Positions 1 to 7,141 of a stretch of 22,212 nucleotides of DNA are shown here, one piece after another. The position numbers and the translations under genes were made by a program. The notes beneath the pieces are model-generated. The model ran no database searches. It worked only from the letters and a program-made list of their open reading frames with translations, and was not told the DNA's origin. Origin of the DNA: an uncultured Treponema sp. (GTDB taxonomy: Bacteria; Spirochaetota; Spirochaetia; Treponematales; Treponemataceae); NCBI GenBank assembly GCA_947167745.1, contig CAMVJE010000023.1, forward strand, positions 1 through 22,212, written 5' to 3'. Each line of letters starts with the position of its first letter. Position 1 is the stretch's first letter.

Positions 1-247
1 GATAGTGACCCAAAACTTCACCGACAATCGTAGCGCATTTTTTAGTCTTTCCGCCTGAAGCCAGATGCAAAGTGTCCATGGCGTACATGATTCGGCGGTG
101 AACCGGCTTCAAGCCGTCACGGACATCAGGCAAAGCCCGCTGAACGATTACCGACATTGAATAGTCGATGTAAGCCTGCTTGACCTCATCCTCAATCGGA
201 ATCTTTATGACAGTTCCGCCTTCCGGGGTTTTCTCTTCTTCTAACAT
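1..247 (-). CDS. gyrA: DNA gyrase subunit A, N-terminal part (cut by window edge)
   Basis: GyrA is the DNA-cleaving and rejoining subunit of gyrase, which works with GyrB to introduce negative supercoils. Only the first 82 codons are in the window. The reverse-strand translation begins [11 protein letters not shown] and contains [19 protein letters not shown] followed by [16 protein letters not shown] and [14 protein letters not shown]. These are the conserved N-terminal blocks of the breakage-reunion domain; the catalytic tyrosine lies beyond the edge. The start is supported by AGGA a few bases upstream of the ATG. GyrA and GyrB share orientation here, but a restriction-modification cassette and a GC-rich repeat lie between them. 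ParC is the main alternative, but the pairing with gyrB and the N-terminal sequence favour GyrA. Confidence 0.95.
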   Translation of the reverse strand, partial: MLEEEKTPEGGTVIKIPIEDEVKQAYIDYSMSVIVQRALPDVRDGLKPVHRRIMYAMDTLHLASGGKTKKCATIVGEVLGHY

Positions 248-280
248 TTTATAATCCTAAAAACAATGATTCAGTAGTAC

Positions 281-310
281 ATTATACCAAATTGGAAAAA
301 AAAAATCTTG
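281..310 (-). promoter_or_regulatory. Candidate gyrA promoter (extended -10)
   Basis: On the reverse strand there is TGGTATAAT, an extended -10 box with a perfect TATAAT at 286-281, about 35 bases before the gyrA ATG. The -35 region is poor (CAAGAT-like), which is common when an extended -10 is present. This would let gyrA be transcribed independently of the upstream restriction-modification genes. It is a motif call only. Confidence 0.55.
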
Positions 311-320
311 TATTTTTTAT

Positions 321-433
321 GGGTGCACCCCTACGGGTCGGGCTTTTCGTGGTTCCGTGCCTTCGCACTCCATTCCGCCGCTACGCTCTGGAACGGCTAA
401 CGCCGCCACTACAATCCCTTGCACGAGAAGGCT
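321..433. repeat. GC-rich intergenic hairpin repeat, copy A
   Basis: This stretch is far richer in GC than its AT-rich flanks and has no convincing reading frame. It opens with the perfect palindrome GGGTGCACCC (321-330), followed by CTACGGGTCGGGC. It then has GTTCC (352-356) and the inverse GGAAC (390-394), and outer arms related to GGCTTTTCGTG and CACGAGAAGGCT. The order of blocks (GGGTCGG, GTTCCG, CATTCC, GGAAC) recurs in the repeat at 17122-17235. The rest of the 248-525 spacer holds the gyrA promoter and nothing else I recognise. It is probably an interspersed, non-coding repeat family of this genome. Confidence 0.6.
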
Positions 434-525
434 ATTTCATTTTATAGTTTCTTTGCTAGACAACGAAACTTTTCAGTTCTAGTAGTACAGTCACCACTTT
501 CTTTTTAGAAACTACTGACTATTTT

Positions 526-1716
526 TTATTTCAAAATCTTACACTTCAATTGAATATCCTTCCCTTTTCTGCCTGAAGCAAAAGTCCATTGAAAAGGTGT
601 TCCAAAATGACTTTCATTCTCAGGCTTTAAAAGAATTTCTGTATATTCTTCCAATGTATGAATATAAATATCATCTTCATCGGAAATAATAATATAATCT
701 GCCTGTTGCCTTGTATTTTGAACTTTTCCACCATATCCACCGATTACCCATCGTACTAATTTTTCCAAATAAGGTTTTAATTCTTTTTTCAAAGAGTCAG
801 AATTTTCATTTCCAAAATCTCGCAGATTTCCAACTTTTTGAAATTTACAAAGCAAATCTCTGAGTTTGTCATTAGAAGAATCAAGAACTTCTGCAAACGC
901 ATCGGCAGAATATTGATGTACACTAACTGATTTCGCATTTGATTTTTTACAACTAATTGTAAAAGATTTTGAATCAGTTTTTGCATTTTCTAGGAAAACT
1001 TCAACCAAAACATCAGTTTTTGGATTTCCAGAAGTTGCAAGAGTTCCAATTATCTTTTTATCTGCAGTAGCTTTTATACTGACAACTTCATCTTTATCAA
1101 GACCAAAACAATTAACAATTTTTTCAAAGAAATTAAAATGCATTCCGACAAGTTTTGGGTCATTGGTTTTCCATTTTGAAAGATTACTGCCATTACAGAG
1201 AACATTTGCAATGTATGCCTCAAAGTTGTTTCCAGCTTTGTCTTTTTTTTGACCAACAGAAAGATTTTTTGTCGCATAATCTTCAATTAATTCAAACAAC
1301 TCTTTTTGAGCAACAATATCATCAATCGCCGAAAAATGCATATGATTCACAATCTTAAACTTATGAGCAATAAATTTATCTTTTTCATTCTGTGGTAATT
1401 CATCAGGATAAACAAGAACTGATTTCGAAATACTAGGGTCTATTTCTTTAATATTGAAACTATCCCACTGATTACCTTTAATTCTGTCAGTTCTGAATGA
1501 AGTCGTAACTTTTATAATCCATTTTGTATCATCATCAAAAATAATCAAAAAATTGCAATAAAACTGTGACTCATCATATTCTTTAAAACCACACCGATAT
1601 TCTTTTATGATTTCTTTAATATAAGAATATTTTTTACATTCAAGAAGAATTGATTCCAGAGAATTTTTTGCATTTTGTCCGTGTTCTTGTTTATCACTGT
1701 TTGAAAACTGTGCCAT
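526..1716 (-). CDS. MspI-like type II restriction endonuclease (predicted CCGG)
   Basis: The 396-residue product resembles R.MspI, a type II enzyme cutting CCGG, over its C-terminal 240 residues. Matching blocks are GNPKTDVLVEV (230-240), SCKKSNAKSVSVHQY (255-269), LKPYLEKLVRWVI (313-325) and FGTPFQWTFASGRKGKDIQ (371-389). By alignment from memory, the metal-binding residues are D235 and K257; the Asn that precedes the Lys by two positions in R.MspI is Ser255 here. About 155 N-terminal residues are extra relative to the 262-residue R.MspI; I recall the CCGG enzyme R.BsuFI being closer in length. The ATG follows the methyltransferase stop with no gap (TAAATG), and its GGAG ribosome site lies inside the methyltransferase end. 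This implies a coupled operon with the methylase made first. Target specificity is inferred. Confidence 0.88.
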   Translation of the reverse strand: MAQFSNSDKQEHGQNAKNSLESILLECKKYSYIKEIIKEYRCGFKEYDESQFYCNFLIIFDDDTKWIIKVTTSFRTDRIKGNQWDSFNIKEIDPSISKSVLVYPDELPQNEKDKFIAHKFKIVNHMHFSAIDDIVAQKELFELIEDYATKNLSVGQKKDKAGNNFEAYIANVLCNGSNLSKWKTNDPKLVGMHFNFFEKIVNCFGLDKDEVVSIKATADKKIIGTLATSGNPKTDVLVEVFLENAKTDSKSFTISCKKSNAKSVSVHQYSADAFAEVLDSSNDKLRDLLCKFQKVGNLRDFGNENSDSLKKELKPYLEKLVRWVIGGYGGKVQNTRQQADYIIISDEDDIYIHTLEEYTEILLKPENESHFGTPFQWTFASGRKGKDIQLKCKILK

Positions 1717-2862
1717 TTATTTTTCTCCGTTATTCTGCAAATTATTAATAATACTCTCTGAAAGTTTTTCAACAACAGGAACCGCAACAGAATTTCCAAA
1801 CTGATGGTACATCTGAGTTCTCGAAACAGGAATTTTAAATTCTTTGGGATAACCCATAATTGCCTTACATTCATTTTCCGTGAGTAACCGTAAACCTGTT
1901 TCACCTCCACGCACAAAAGTTCCTGTAATTCGCTGAATCTTGTGATAAGAAGCACACAATGTTTTTACAGGGAAATCAGAATTTGAATCTATAATTTCAG
2001 GATGCCCGTCATCTTTTTTAAAAATATATGATTGCTGTAAATGCTTTGAAATGGAAGGACCTTTTGCATCTTTTTCAACAAACTGTCCTATTCCTACTCT
2101 TTCAGAAGTTCCTTCAGGCATTTTGAATTTCAATGAATCAATATCTTTTCTGAACCCAATAAAATACAATCGCTTGCGCTCTTGTGGAACTCCGAAATCA
2201 GCACTATTTAAAACTTTCGAAAAAACTTTATATTCCAACTCCTTTTCTAGAACTTCCATTATTGTAGCGTAAGTTTTTCCTTCATCATGATTAAGCAATC
2301 CAGGTACATTTTCCAAAATGAAAGCTTTTGGTTGCTTTGCCTTTATGATTTCAGCAATATAGAAAAAAAGGGTTCCCTGCGTTTTATGTTTAAAACCTTC
2401 CCTTTTACCAATCGAACTGAACGGTTGGCATGGAAAACCACCCGCAAGCACATCGAATTCGGGAATATCATCTACATTGATTTTTGTAATGTCACCAAAC
2501 GGAACTTCTCCATAATTTGCAAAATATGTTTGTTTTGCAGCTTCATCCCATTCACTTGAAAAAACACATTCTCCACCGCAATTCTGCAAAGCCATACGAA
2601 AACCGCCAATTCCTGCAAACAAATCAATAAAAGTAAATTTTTCATCTTTGTTTTCATAAGGAACATTTATAAATGAATTAAATTCTGATTTTTTTGGAAG
2701 AGCATCTAAATTAACATTTCTTTCACGAATAATTTTTTCGTATTTTTTTACTTTGTCTGTTCCTTGAAGCTGAATATAATGACTTAAAAGTGCATAATTT
2801 TCTTCAAAATTCTGAGAAGGTAAATACTTTTTCAAAACAGAATAATTCACAGTTTTAGCCAT
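1717..2862 (-). CDS. DNA (cytosine-5) methyltransferase, MspI/HpaII type
   Basis: This enzyme transfers a methyl group from SAM to carbon 5 of cytosine and protects the host from the endonuclease encoded next to it. All main C5 motifs are visible in the 381 residues: I (FIDLFAGIGG, 78-87), IV (GGFPCQPFS, 141-149, catalytic Cys145), VI (ENV, 184-186), VIII (QERKRLYF, 227-234), IX (RLLTENECKAIMGYP, 325-339) and X (YHQFGNSV, 352-359). The target-recognition region, with SYIFKKDDG and YHKIQRITGTF, is close to M.MspI as I remember it, so CCGG is the predicted site. Which cytosine is modified cannot be read from the sequence. The first 75 residues replace the helix-turn-helix extension of M.MspI and look different from it. 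GGGAG precedes the ATG, and the upstream DUF1016-like gene ends 14 bases before it. Confidence 0.96.
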   Translation of the reverse strand: MAKTVNYSVLKKYLPSQNFEENYALLSHYIQLQGTDKVKKYEKIIRERNVNLDALPKKSEFNSFINVPYENKDEKFTFIDLFAGIGGFRMALQNCGGECVFSSEWDEAAKQTYFANYGEVPFGDITKINVDDIPEFDVLAGGFPCQPFSSIGKREGFKHKTQGTLFFYIAEIIKAKQPKAFILENVPGLLNHDEGKTYATIMEVLEKELEYKVFSKVLNSADFGVPQERKRLYFIGFRKDIDSLKFKMPEGTSERVGIGQFVEKDAKGPSISKHLQQSYIFKKDDGHPEIIDSNSDFPVKTLCASYHKIQRITGTFVRGGETGLRLLTENECKAIMGYPKEFKIPVSRTQMYHQFGNSVAVPVVEKLSESIINNLQNNGEK

Positions 2863-2876
2863 TTATTTTCTCCCTC

Positions 2877-3320
2877 TCAAATTAATCCGCAATAAACTCT
2901 GCACTTTTCCGCCCACATTCCAGTCACAATTCTCAGTTCAAAATCCTTTGGAAATTCGTTCGTTGGCAACGAACGATTTGCTGAATTAGAACGATCCTCG
3001 CTAAATTCGTTCGCCAATGGAGAACGATTTGAAAACACATCTTTCCATGCTTCGTAGAAAAGTCGCATTTTCTTTATGTTTCCTTCAGAAAATCCTCGTA
3101 GACCTGGCAATTCTTGCGTAAGTCTTTTGGAAATTTCTGCAATTGCACCTGTTCCCCAAAATTCCTCACGACTGTTATTTGAAACATACTGACCGACTTT
3201 AAAATACAAAAGCAACAACTCCCTGTTTGCAAGTCGTGCTGCCGTATAACGGCTTTTGAGAATAGCTGCCTTTATTTCTTTTATTGCTGATTCGTAATCA
3301 GTTGTCTTTATGTCTGTCAT
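2877..3320 (-). CDS. Truncated YhcG-type protein (DUF1016 N-terminal domain only)
   Basis: Residues 1-95 match the N-terminal domain of the YhcG/DUF1016 family: ANRELLLLYFKVGQYVS, then FWGTGAIAEISKRLTQELPG and LRGFSEGNIKKMRLFYEAW. Full members run to roughly 330-370 residues and end in a PD-(D/E)xK nuclease domain. This one stops at 147 residues, and neither other frame nearby continues the family. After the domain come two in-frame repeats (NRSPLANEF and NRSLPTNEF) encoded by palindromic DNA, then a tail (VTGMWAEKCRVYCGLI) I do not recognise. It starts 6 bases after the gyrB stop with AGGGA as ribosome site and is followed by the methyltransferase after 14 bases, so it would be co-transcribed with both. 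Full-length relatives often accompany restriction systems. It is either a stand-alone domain or a decayed gene; a separate function is unproven. Confidence 0.7.
   Translation of the reverse strand: MTDIKTTDYESAIKEIKAAILKSRYTAARLANRELLLLYFKVGQYVSNNSREEFWGTGAIAEISKRLTQELPGLRGFSEGNIKKMRLFYEAWKDVFSNRSPLANEFSEDRSNSANRSLPTNEFPKDFELRIVTGMWAEKCRVYCGLI
2952..3030 (-). repeat. Two 28-bp palindromic repeat units inside a coding region
   Basis: Two 28-bp units lie at 2952-2979 and 3003-3030, their starts 51 bases (17 codons) apart. They share the first 11 bases (AAATTCGTTCG) and the last 9 (GAACGATTT) and differ in the 8 between. Unit 1 contains a nearly perfect palindrome: TCGTTCGTTG, one central G, then CAACGAACGA (2956-2976). 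A related half-unit (AGAACGAT) lies between them. On the coding strand they encode NRSLPTNEF and NRSPLANEF, in frame with the DUF1016-like gene. Confidence 0.8.
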
Positions 3321-3326
3321 CGTTCC

Positions 3327-5291
3327 CTAAATATCCAGATTCGCATAGCTGGAGTTGCTCTCAATGAACTCCCGGCGCGGTTCTACTTCTTCACCCATGC
3401 AGACGCTGAAAATCTTGTCGGCGGCTTCGGCGTCCGGGATTGTTACTACCCGCATCTTTCGGTGAGCGGGATCCATTGTTGTTTCCCAAAGCTGCTCACC
3501 GTCCATCTCACCAAGACCTTTGTACCGCTGAACATCGGCCTTATCTCGCTGGTCACCCAAAGCGGCAAGAGCGTCATCTCGTTCCTGATCAGAGTAGCAG
3601 TAAACAGGCTCTTTTTTGCCAAGCTGGACTTTGAAAAGCGGAGGCATTGCAAGATAAACATATCCGTGCTCAATCAGCTGCGGCATATAGCGGAAGAAGA
3701 ATGTGAGCAGAAGGGTTCGGATGTGGCTTCCGTCGACATCGGCATCGGCCATGATGATGATTTTGTGATAGCGGAGTTTTTCGATGTTGAAGTCTTTTCC
3801 GAATCCTGTTCCCAAAGTTTTGATTACAGGGTCAAGCTTGTCGTTGCCCATGACTTTTTCCGGGCTGACTTTTTCGACATTGAGCATCTTTCCCCAAAGA
3901 GGAAGAATTGCCTGAGTTTTTGAGTCACGGCCTTTCTTTGCAGAACCACCAGCCGAATCACCCTCGACTATGTAGACTTCACAAATTTCAGGATTATCTT
4001 TGATTGAGCAGTCAGAAAGTTTTTCAGGCTTCTGGAAACCGGCACCCACGGTCTTTTTGCGGGTGGCTTCCTTTGCCTTTCGTGCGGCGACTCGCGCGGC
4101 AGCCTCACCCACGGCTTTTTCAAGAACGCGGTCAAGGACGACAGGATTCAGCTCAAAGAAAATAGTCAGTTTTTCTTTTACGAGGGAATCTACGATTGAG
4201 CGGACTTCGGTGTTTCCCAGCTTGTCTTTTGTCTGACCGACGAATTCCGGCTCAGGAACTTTCATTGAAAGAACGGCCGCCAATCCCGCGCGGACATCTT
4301 CACCGGTGAGTTTTTCTTTTTTGTCCTCGCCCGGCTCGAATTTGCCGTCACGATCAGGCATCTTCTTTTTCATCTTTTCGTTGCCATCAAGAGCCTTGTT
4401 CAAAACCCAGAGCAAAGCAGTTCTGAATCCATCAAGATGAGTACCACCATCGCGTGTGTTGATGTCGTTTACATAAGTATGAATATCTTCTGAATAAGAA
4501 TCGTTGTACTGGAAAGCAAGCTCAGTGATTACATTGTCCTTTTCGCCAGTGATGTAAATCGGCTCCTCAGGATAATAAAACTTACTCTTTTTGTTGCCGT
4601 TGATTTCTTTTACATAGTGAACGATTCCGCCCTCATATTTGAGGACTTCTTCTTTCGGAGTCTCAAGGCGCTCGTCTCGGAAAGTGATGACGATTCCGCT
4701 GTTCAAGAAAGCCAGCTCTTTGAGACGCTGCAAGAGAACGTCGAAATCGTAAGTGGTAGTCTCAGTGAAAATGGTTTTGTCAGCCTTCCAGCGGATTGTA
4801 GTTCCGTGAGCCTGAGTGTCGCCTATGACTTCAACTTTTGTAACAGGAATTCCGCGCTCGTACTTCTGACGATAGATGTGACCGTCCCGGCAGACAGTGG
4901 CCTCAAGCCAGTCAGAAAGGGCATTTACGCAGGAAACACCTACACCATGCAAACCGCCTGAAACTTTATAAGCATTTTTATCGAATTTACCGCCCGCATG
5001 AAGACGGGTCAAAACAAGTTCCAGGGCAGAAATTTTCTCTGTAGGATGAATATCGACAGGAATTCCTCGTCCGTTATCTTCAACGCGAACAATATCGTCC
5101 TTTTCGAGAGCAACCACGATATTATCACAATAGCCTGCCATAGCTTCATCGATACAGTTGTCTACAGTCTCATAAACAAGATGATGCAAGCCTTTCGGAC
5201 CAGTTGAACCAATATACATACCAGGTCGTTTGCGAACAGCCTCAAGACCCTTTAAAACCTGAATACTACCCGCCGAATAATTAGCAGCCAT
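3327..5291 (-). CDS. gyrB: DNA gyrase subunit B
   Basis: This is the ATPase subunit of DNA gyrase, which powers negative supercoiling together with GyrA. The 654 residues run in the family order. First is the GHKL ATPase domain, with ETVDNCIDEA, EDNGRGIPVDIHP (71-83) and SGGLHGVG (111-118). The transducer domain has QTKDKLGN. The Toprim domain has EGDSAGGSAKKGRD, PLWGKMLNVEK and the metal-binding MADADVDGSHIRTLLLTF. The C-terminal tail has RYKGLGEMDGEQLWETTMDP. The length is normal for a GyrB without the insert seen in enterobacteria. The ATG has AAGGAA upstream. The gene diverges from dnaA across a 191-base spacer. It is visibly richer in GC than dnaA and the restriction genes. ParE is the alternative, but the motifs and origin position favour GyrB. 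Confidence 0.97.
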   Translation of the reverse strand: MAANYSAGSIQVLKGLEAVRKRPGMYIGSTGPKGLHHLVYETVDNCIDEAMAGYCDNIVVALEKDDIVRVEDNGRGIPVDIHPTEKISALELVLTRLHAGGKFDKNAYKVSGGLHGVGVSCVNALSDWLEATVCRDGHIYRQKYERGIPVTKVEVIGDTQAHGTTIRWKADKTIFTETTTYDFDVLLQRLKELAFLNSGIVITFRDERLETPKEEVLKYEGGIVHYVKEINGNKKSKFYYPEEPIYITGEKDNVITELAFQYNDSYSEDIHTYVNDINTRDGGTHLDGFRTALLWVLNKALDGNEKMKKKMPDRDGKFEPGEDKKEKLTGEDVRAGLAAVLSMKVPEPEFVGQTKDKLGNTEVRSIVDSLVKEKLTIFFELNPVVLDRVLEKAVGEAAARVAARKAKEATRKKTVGAGFQKPEKLSDCSIKDNPEICEVYIVEGDSAGGSAKKGRDSKTQAILPLWGKMLNVEKVSPEKVMGNDKLDPVIKTLGTGFGKDFNIEKLRYHKIIIMADADVDGSHIRTLLLTFFFRYMPQLIEHGYVYLAMPPLFKVQLGKKEPVYCYSDQERDDALAALGDQRDKADVQRYKGLGEMDGEQLWETTMDPAHRKMRVVTIPDAEAADKIFSVCMGEEVEPRREFIESNSSYANLDI

Positions 5292-5482
5292 TTTTATTTC
5301 CTTGTAAATTAAAGATTTATGATTTTAGATAAAAGACATGAAAAGACTTTTAGAGAAGAATATTATAGTAGAATTTTTAAAAAGAAACAAGGTTGAGAAA
5401 AAGTTAGGAATTAATCAACCGCACTACAAATTTCCTCAATTCTTAGTGGAAAAAAATCTTCATTCACTCTAAAATAAATTCT
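5292..5482. other. Divergent gyrB-dnaA spacer
   Basis: This AT-rich spacer must hold the gyrB and dnaA promoters. Just before dnaA there is TAAAAT (5470-5475) followed by 7 bases and the ATG, with a weak TGGAAA 17 bases upstream. If that is the -10, the dnaA transcript would have almost no leader; no ribosome site is visible. I find no perfect DnaA box here (AGTGGAAAA near 5446 is the nearest), so this spacer is a weaker origin candidate than the dnaA-dnaN gap. Confidence 0.5.
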
Positions 5483-6910
5483 ATGTCAGAACAGAATTAT
5501 AAAGATTTTTTTGAAGAAGTAATGAATCAGATTCACGAAGAATTAAAATCTTCGGGAAACGAGAACGAATTTATTTTAAATTTTAAATTTTCTTATATAG
5601 AAGACACTCTTTCTGAAATAAAAGTCTCCGTTCCATCAAAATTTTTGTGGGATAGAATGGTTCAGAAAGGAAATGTTCAAAAAGTTCAGTCAAAAATCAA
5701 TGAGCTTACAGGCCAGAAAATAACTCTTTCTCCTGTTTTCAATTCAAAACCAGTAGAATCAACTCCTTCTTTCTCAGAAGAAATAAAAAATTATGATTCA
5801 TCAAATAATAAAAAATCTTCTCAACCTGATATTTCTACTAAAAATTCAGATTTGTATGCTTCTACTACTGTTCAAAAACATCCTCAACTAATTGAAGAAT
5901 TCACTTTTGAAAATTTTGTTCCTAACGGTGAACATGACTATGCTTTTAATGCTTGTCTTGCAGCAGCAAAAACTCCTGGAAACAAAAATTTTAATCCTAT
6001 TCTTCTTTATGGACCTTCAGGAATAGGTAAAACTCACCTGATGGTTGCAATCGGAAATTACATTTATTCTCAAAATTCAAAACTGAAAATCTCTTATATT
6101 ACGACTGAATCTTTAATGAACGAATTTACCGCTTCTATTCGTGAACGTTCTACCGACAAATTCACAAAAAAATACCGCAAACTTGATGTTCTTCTTCTCG
6201 ATGATATTCAGTTTCTTGAAAAATCTGAAAAGTTGCAGGACGAACTTTTCTATACTTTCGATGAAATTTACAACAGAAAAGGTCAGATTGTATTCACCAG
6301 CGATCGTCCACTCAAAGAAATTAACGGTATTGTTGAAAGACTTAAAACACGATTCTCCAGAGGTCAAAATATTGATTTAAAAATTCCTGATTATGAAACA
6401 CGCCTTGCTATCATCGACAAAAAACTTGAAATTCAAGGTAAATCAATTCCTCAGGATGTAAAAGAATTGATTGCAAAAACTTTTCAGTCAAATGTCCGTG
6501 AACTTGAAGGTGCTCTTTCAAAAATGATTGGTTATGCAGAACTTATGCATAAAGAGCTTAATCTTGATATTGCAAAAGAACAGCTTTCAGATTCAATAAA
6601 TTCTAATGAAAACGGAATTATAACAGTTGAAACAATACAAAAAGTCGTAAGCGATTATTACAATATTTCTGTGTCAGAATTAAAAAGCGACTGCCGCAAA
6701 AAGACACTTGCTATTCCCCGACACATTGCTATCTATCTTTCACGAAAAATCACTGAATATTCTCTAATGGAAATAGGTGAAGAATTTGGAGGAAGAGATC
6801 ATACGACTGTAATGAATTCTATAAATAAAATCGAAAACCAGCTCAAAATAGATCCAATGATAGGAGAAACCATAAAAATTCTCGAAAAGCAAATAAGAGA
6901 ATTTAAATGA
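5483..6910 (+). CDS. dnaA: Chromosomal replication initiator DnaA
   Basis: DnaA binds DnaA boxes at the origin, melts the DNA and recruits the helicase. Of the 475 residues, 1-85 form domain I and 86-140 a Ser/Asn/Lys-rich domain II linker. Domain III (AAA+) has Walker A GPSGIGKT (177-184), Walker B LLLDD (237-241), sensor 1 FTSDRP (271-276), the arginine-finger segment RLKTRFSRG (286-294) and sensor 2 NVRELEGAL (337-345). Domain IV carries the DnaA signature GGRDHTTVMNSI (436-447). The start gives a normal domain I but lacks a Shine-Dalgarno sequence; a -10-like TAAAAT lies 7 bases before it. The gene is much richer in AT than gyrB. It is followed by the origin-like spacer and dnaN. Confidence 0.98.
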   Translation: MSEQNYKDFFEEVMNQIHEELKSSGNENEFILNFKFSYIEDTLSEIKVSVPSKFLWDRMVQKGNVQKVQSKINELTGQKITLSPVFNSKPVESTPSFSEEIKNYDSSNNKKSSQPDISTKNSDLYASTTVQKHPQLIEEFTFENFVPNGEHDYAFNACLAAAKTPGNKNFNPILLYGPSGIGKTHLMVAIGNYIYSQNSKLKISYITTESLMNEFTASIRERSTDKFTKKYRKLDVLLLDDIQFLEKSEKLQDELFYTFDEIYNRKGQIVFTSDRPLKEINGIVERLKTRFSRGQNIDLKIPDYETRLAIIDKKLEIQGKSIPQDVKELIAKTFQSNVRELEGALSKMIGYAELMHKELNLDIAKEQLSDSINSNENGIITVETIQKVVSDYYNISVSELKSDCRKKTLAIPRHIAIYLSRKITEYSLMEIGEEFGGRDHTTVMNSINKIENQLKIDPMIGETIKILEKQIREFK

Positions 6911-7141
6911 TAGAATTATTGTTAAAAATATGCTAACATACTGTGGATAACTTGTTGAAAACTTTGAAAATTCTGAATTTGTGAATTCAAAGTGAATTTA
7001 CAAATAAAAGTTTTCCAAAACATAAGTTCTTACAAAATAAAAAGTTGTATAACTTTTCAACAAATTCACAGTCCTTATTATTATTACTACTAAATTTTTT
7101 AAATTTTAAAATTTAATAAGAATTGTGAAAAGGAGAAAAAA
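6911..7141. other. oriC: Probable replication origin (oriC) between dnaA and dnaN
   Basis: The spacer holds a perfect DnaA box TGTGGATAA (6942-6950). Degenerate box-like GTGAATT motifs lie at 6980-6988 and 6991-6999, 11 bases apart, and an inverted one (AAATTCACA) at 7062-7070. That last motif is followed by GTCC, then six triplets TTATTATTATTACTACTA (7075-7092), then an A/T-only run to about 7117. This order (DnaA box, short GC patch, triplets fitting [C/T]T[A/T], AT-rich DNA) is the basal unwinding layout described for the Bacillus subtilis origin, where DnaA binds the complementary strand of the triplets. dnaN follows. The position between dnaA and dnaN supports the call; function is inferred. 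Confidence 0.8.
7075..7092 (+). promoter_or_regulatory. DnaA-trio run (origin unwinding element)
   Basis: Six consecutive triplets read TTA x4 then CTA x2. They fit the consensus [C/T]T[A/T] on this strand, which is the complement of the DnaA-trio bound as single strand. They start 4 bases after a box-like AAATTCACA and lead into a run of only A and T. Confidence 0.72.

Noticed and set aside
321..433. tRNA or other structural RNA in the GC-rich spacer
   Set aside because: No cloverleaf or T-loop (GGTTCGAATCC-like) sequence; the block order instead matches a repeat at 17122-17235.
526..2862. Absence of CCGG in the restriction genes as strong evidence for self-avoidance
   Set aside because: At this AT content only about two sites would be expected by chance, so zero is not significant on its own.
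2952..3030. CRISPR-like spaced repeats
   Set aside because: Only two units, palindromic and translated, with no third full copy, leader or cas gene.
3462..3923. Forward frame of 153 codons inside gyrB
   Set aside because: Shadow of the Toprim and tail region of GyrB; no start signal or known motif.
5292..5482. gyrB-dnaA spacer as the replication origin
   Set aside because: AT-rich but without a perfect DnaA box or triplet run; the dnaA-dnaN spacer has both.
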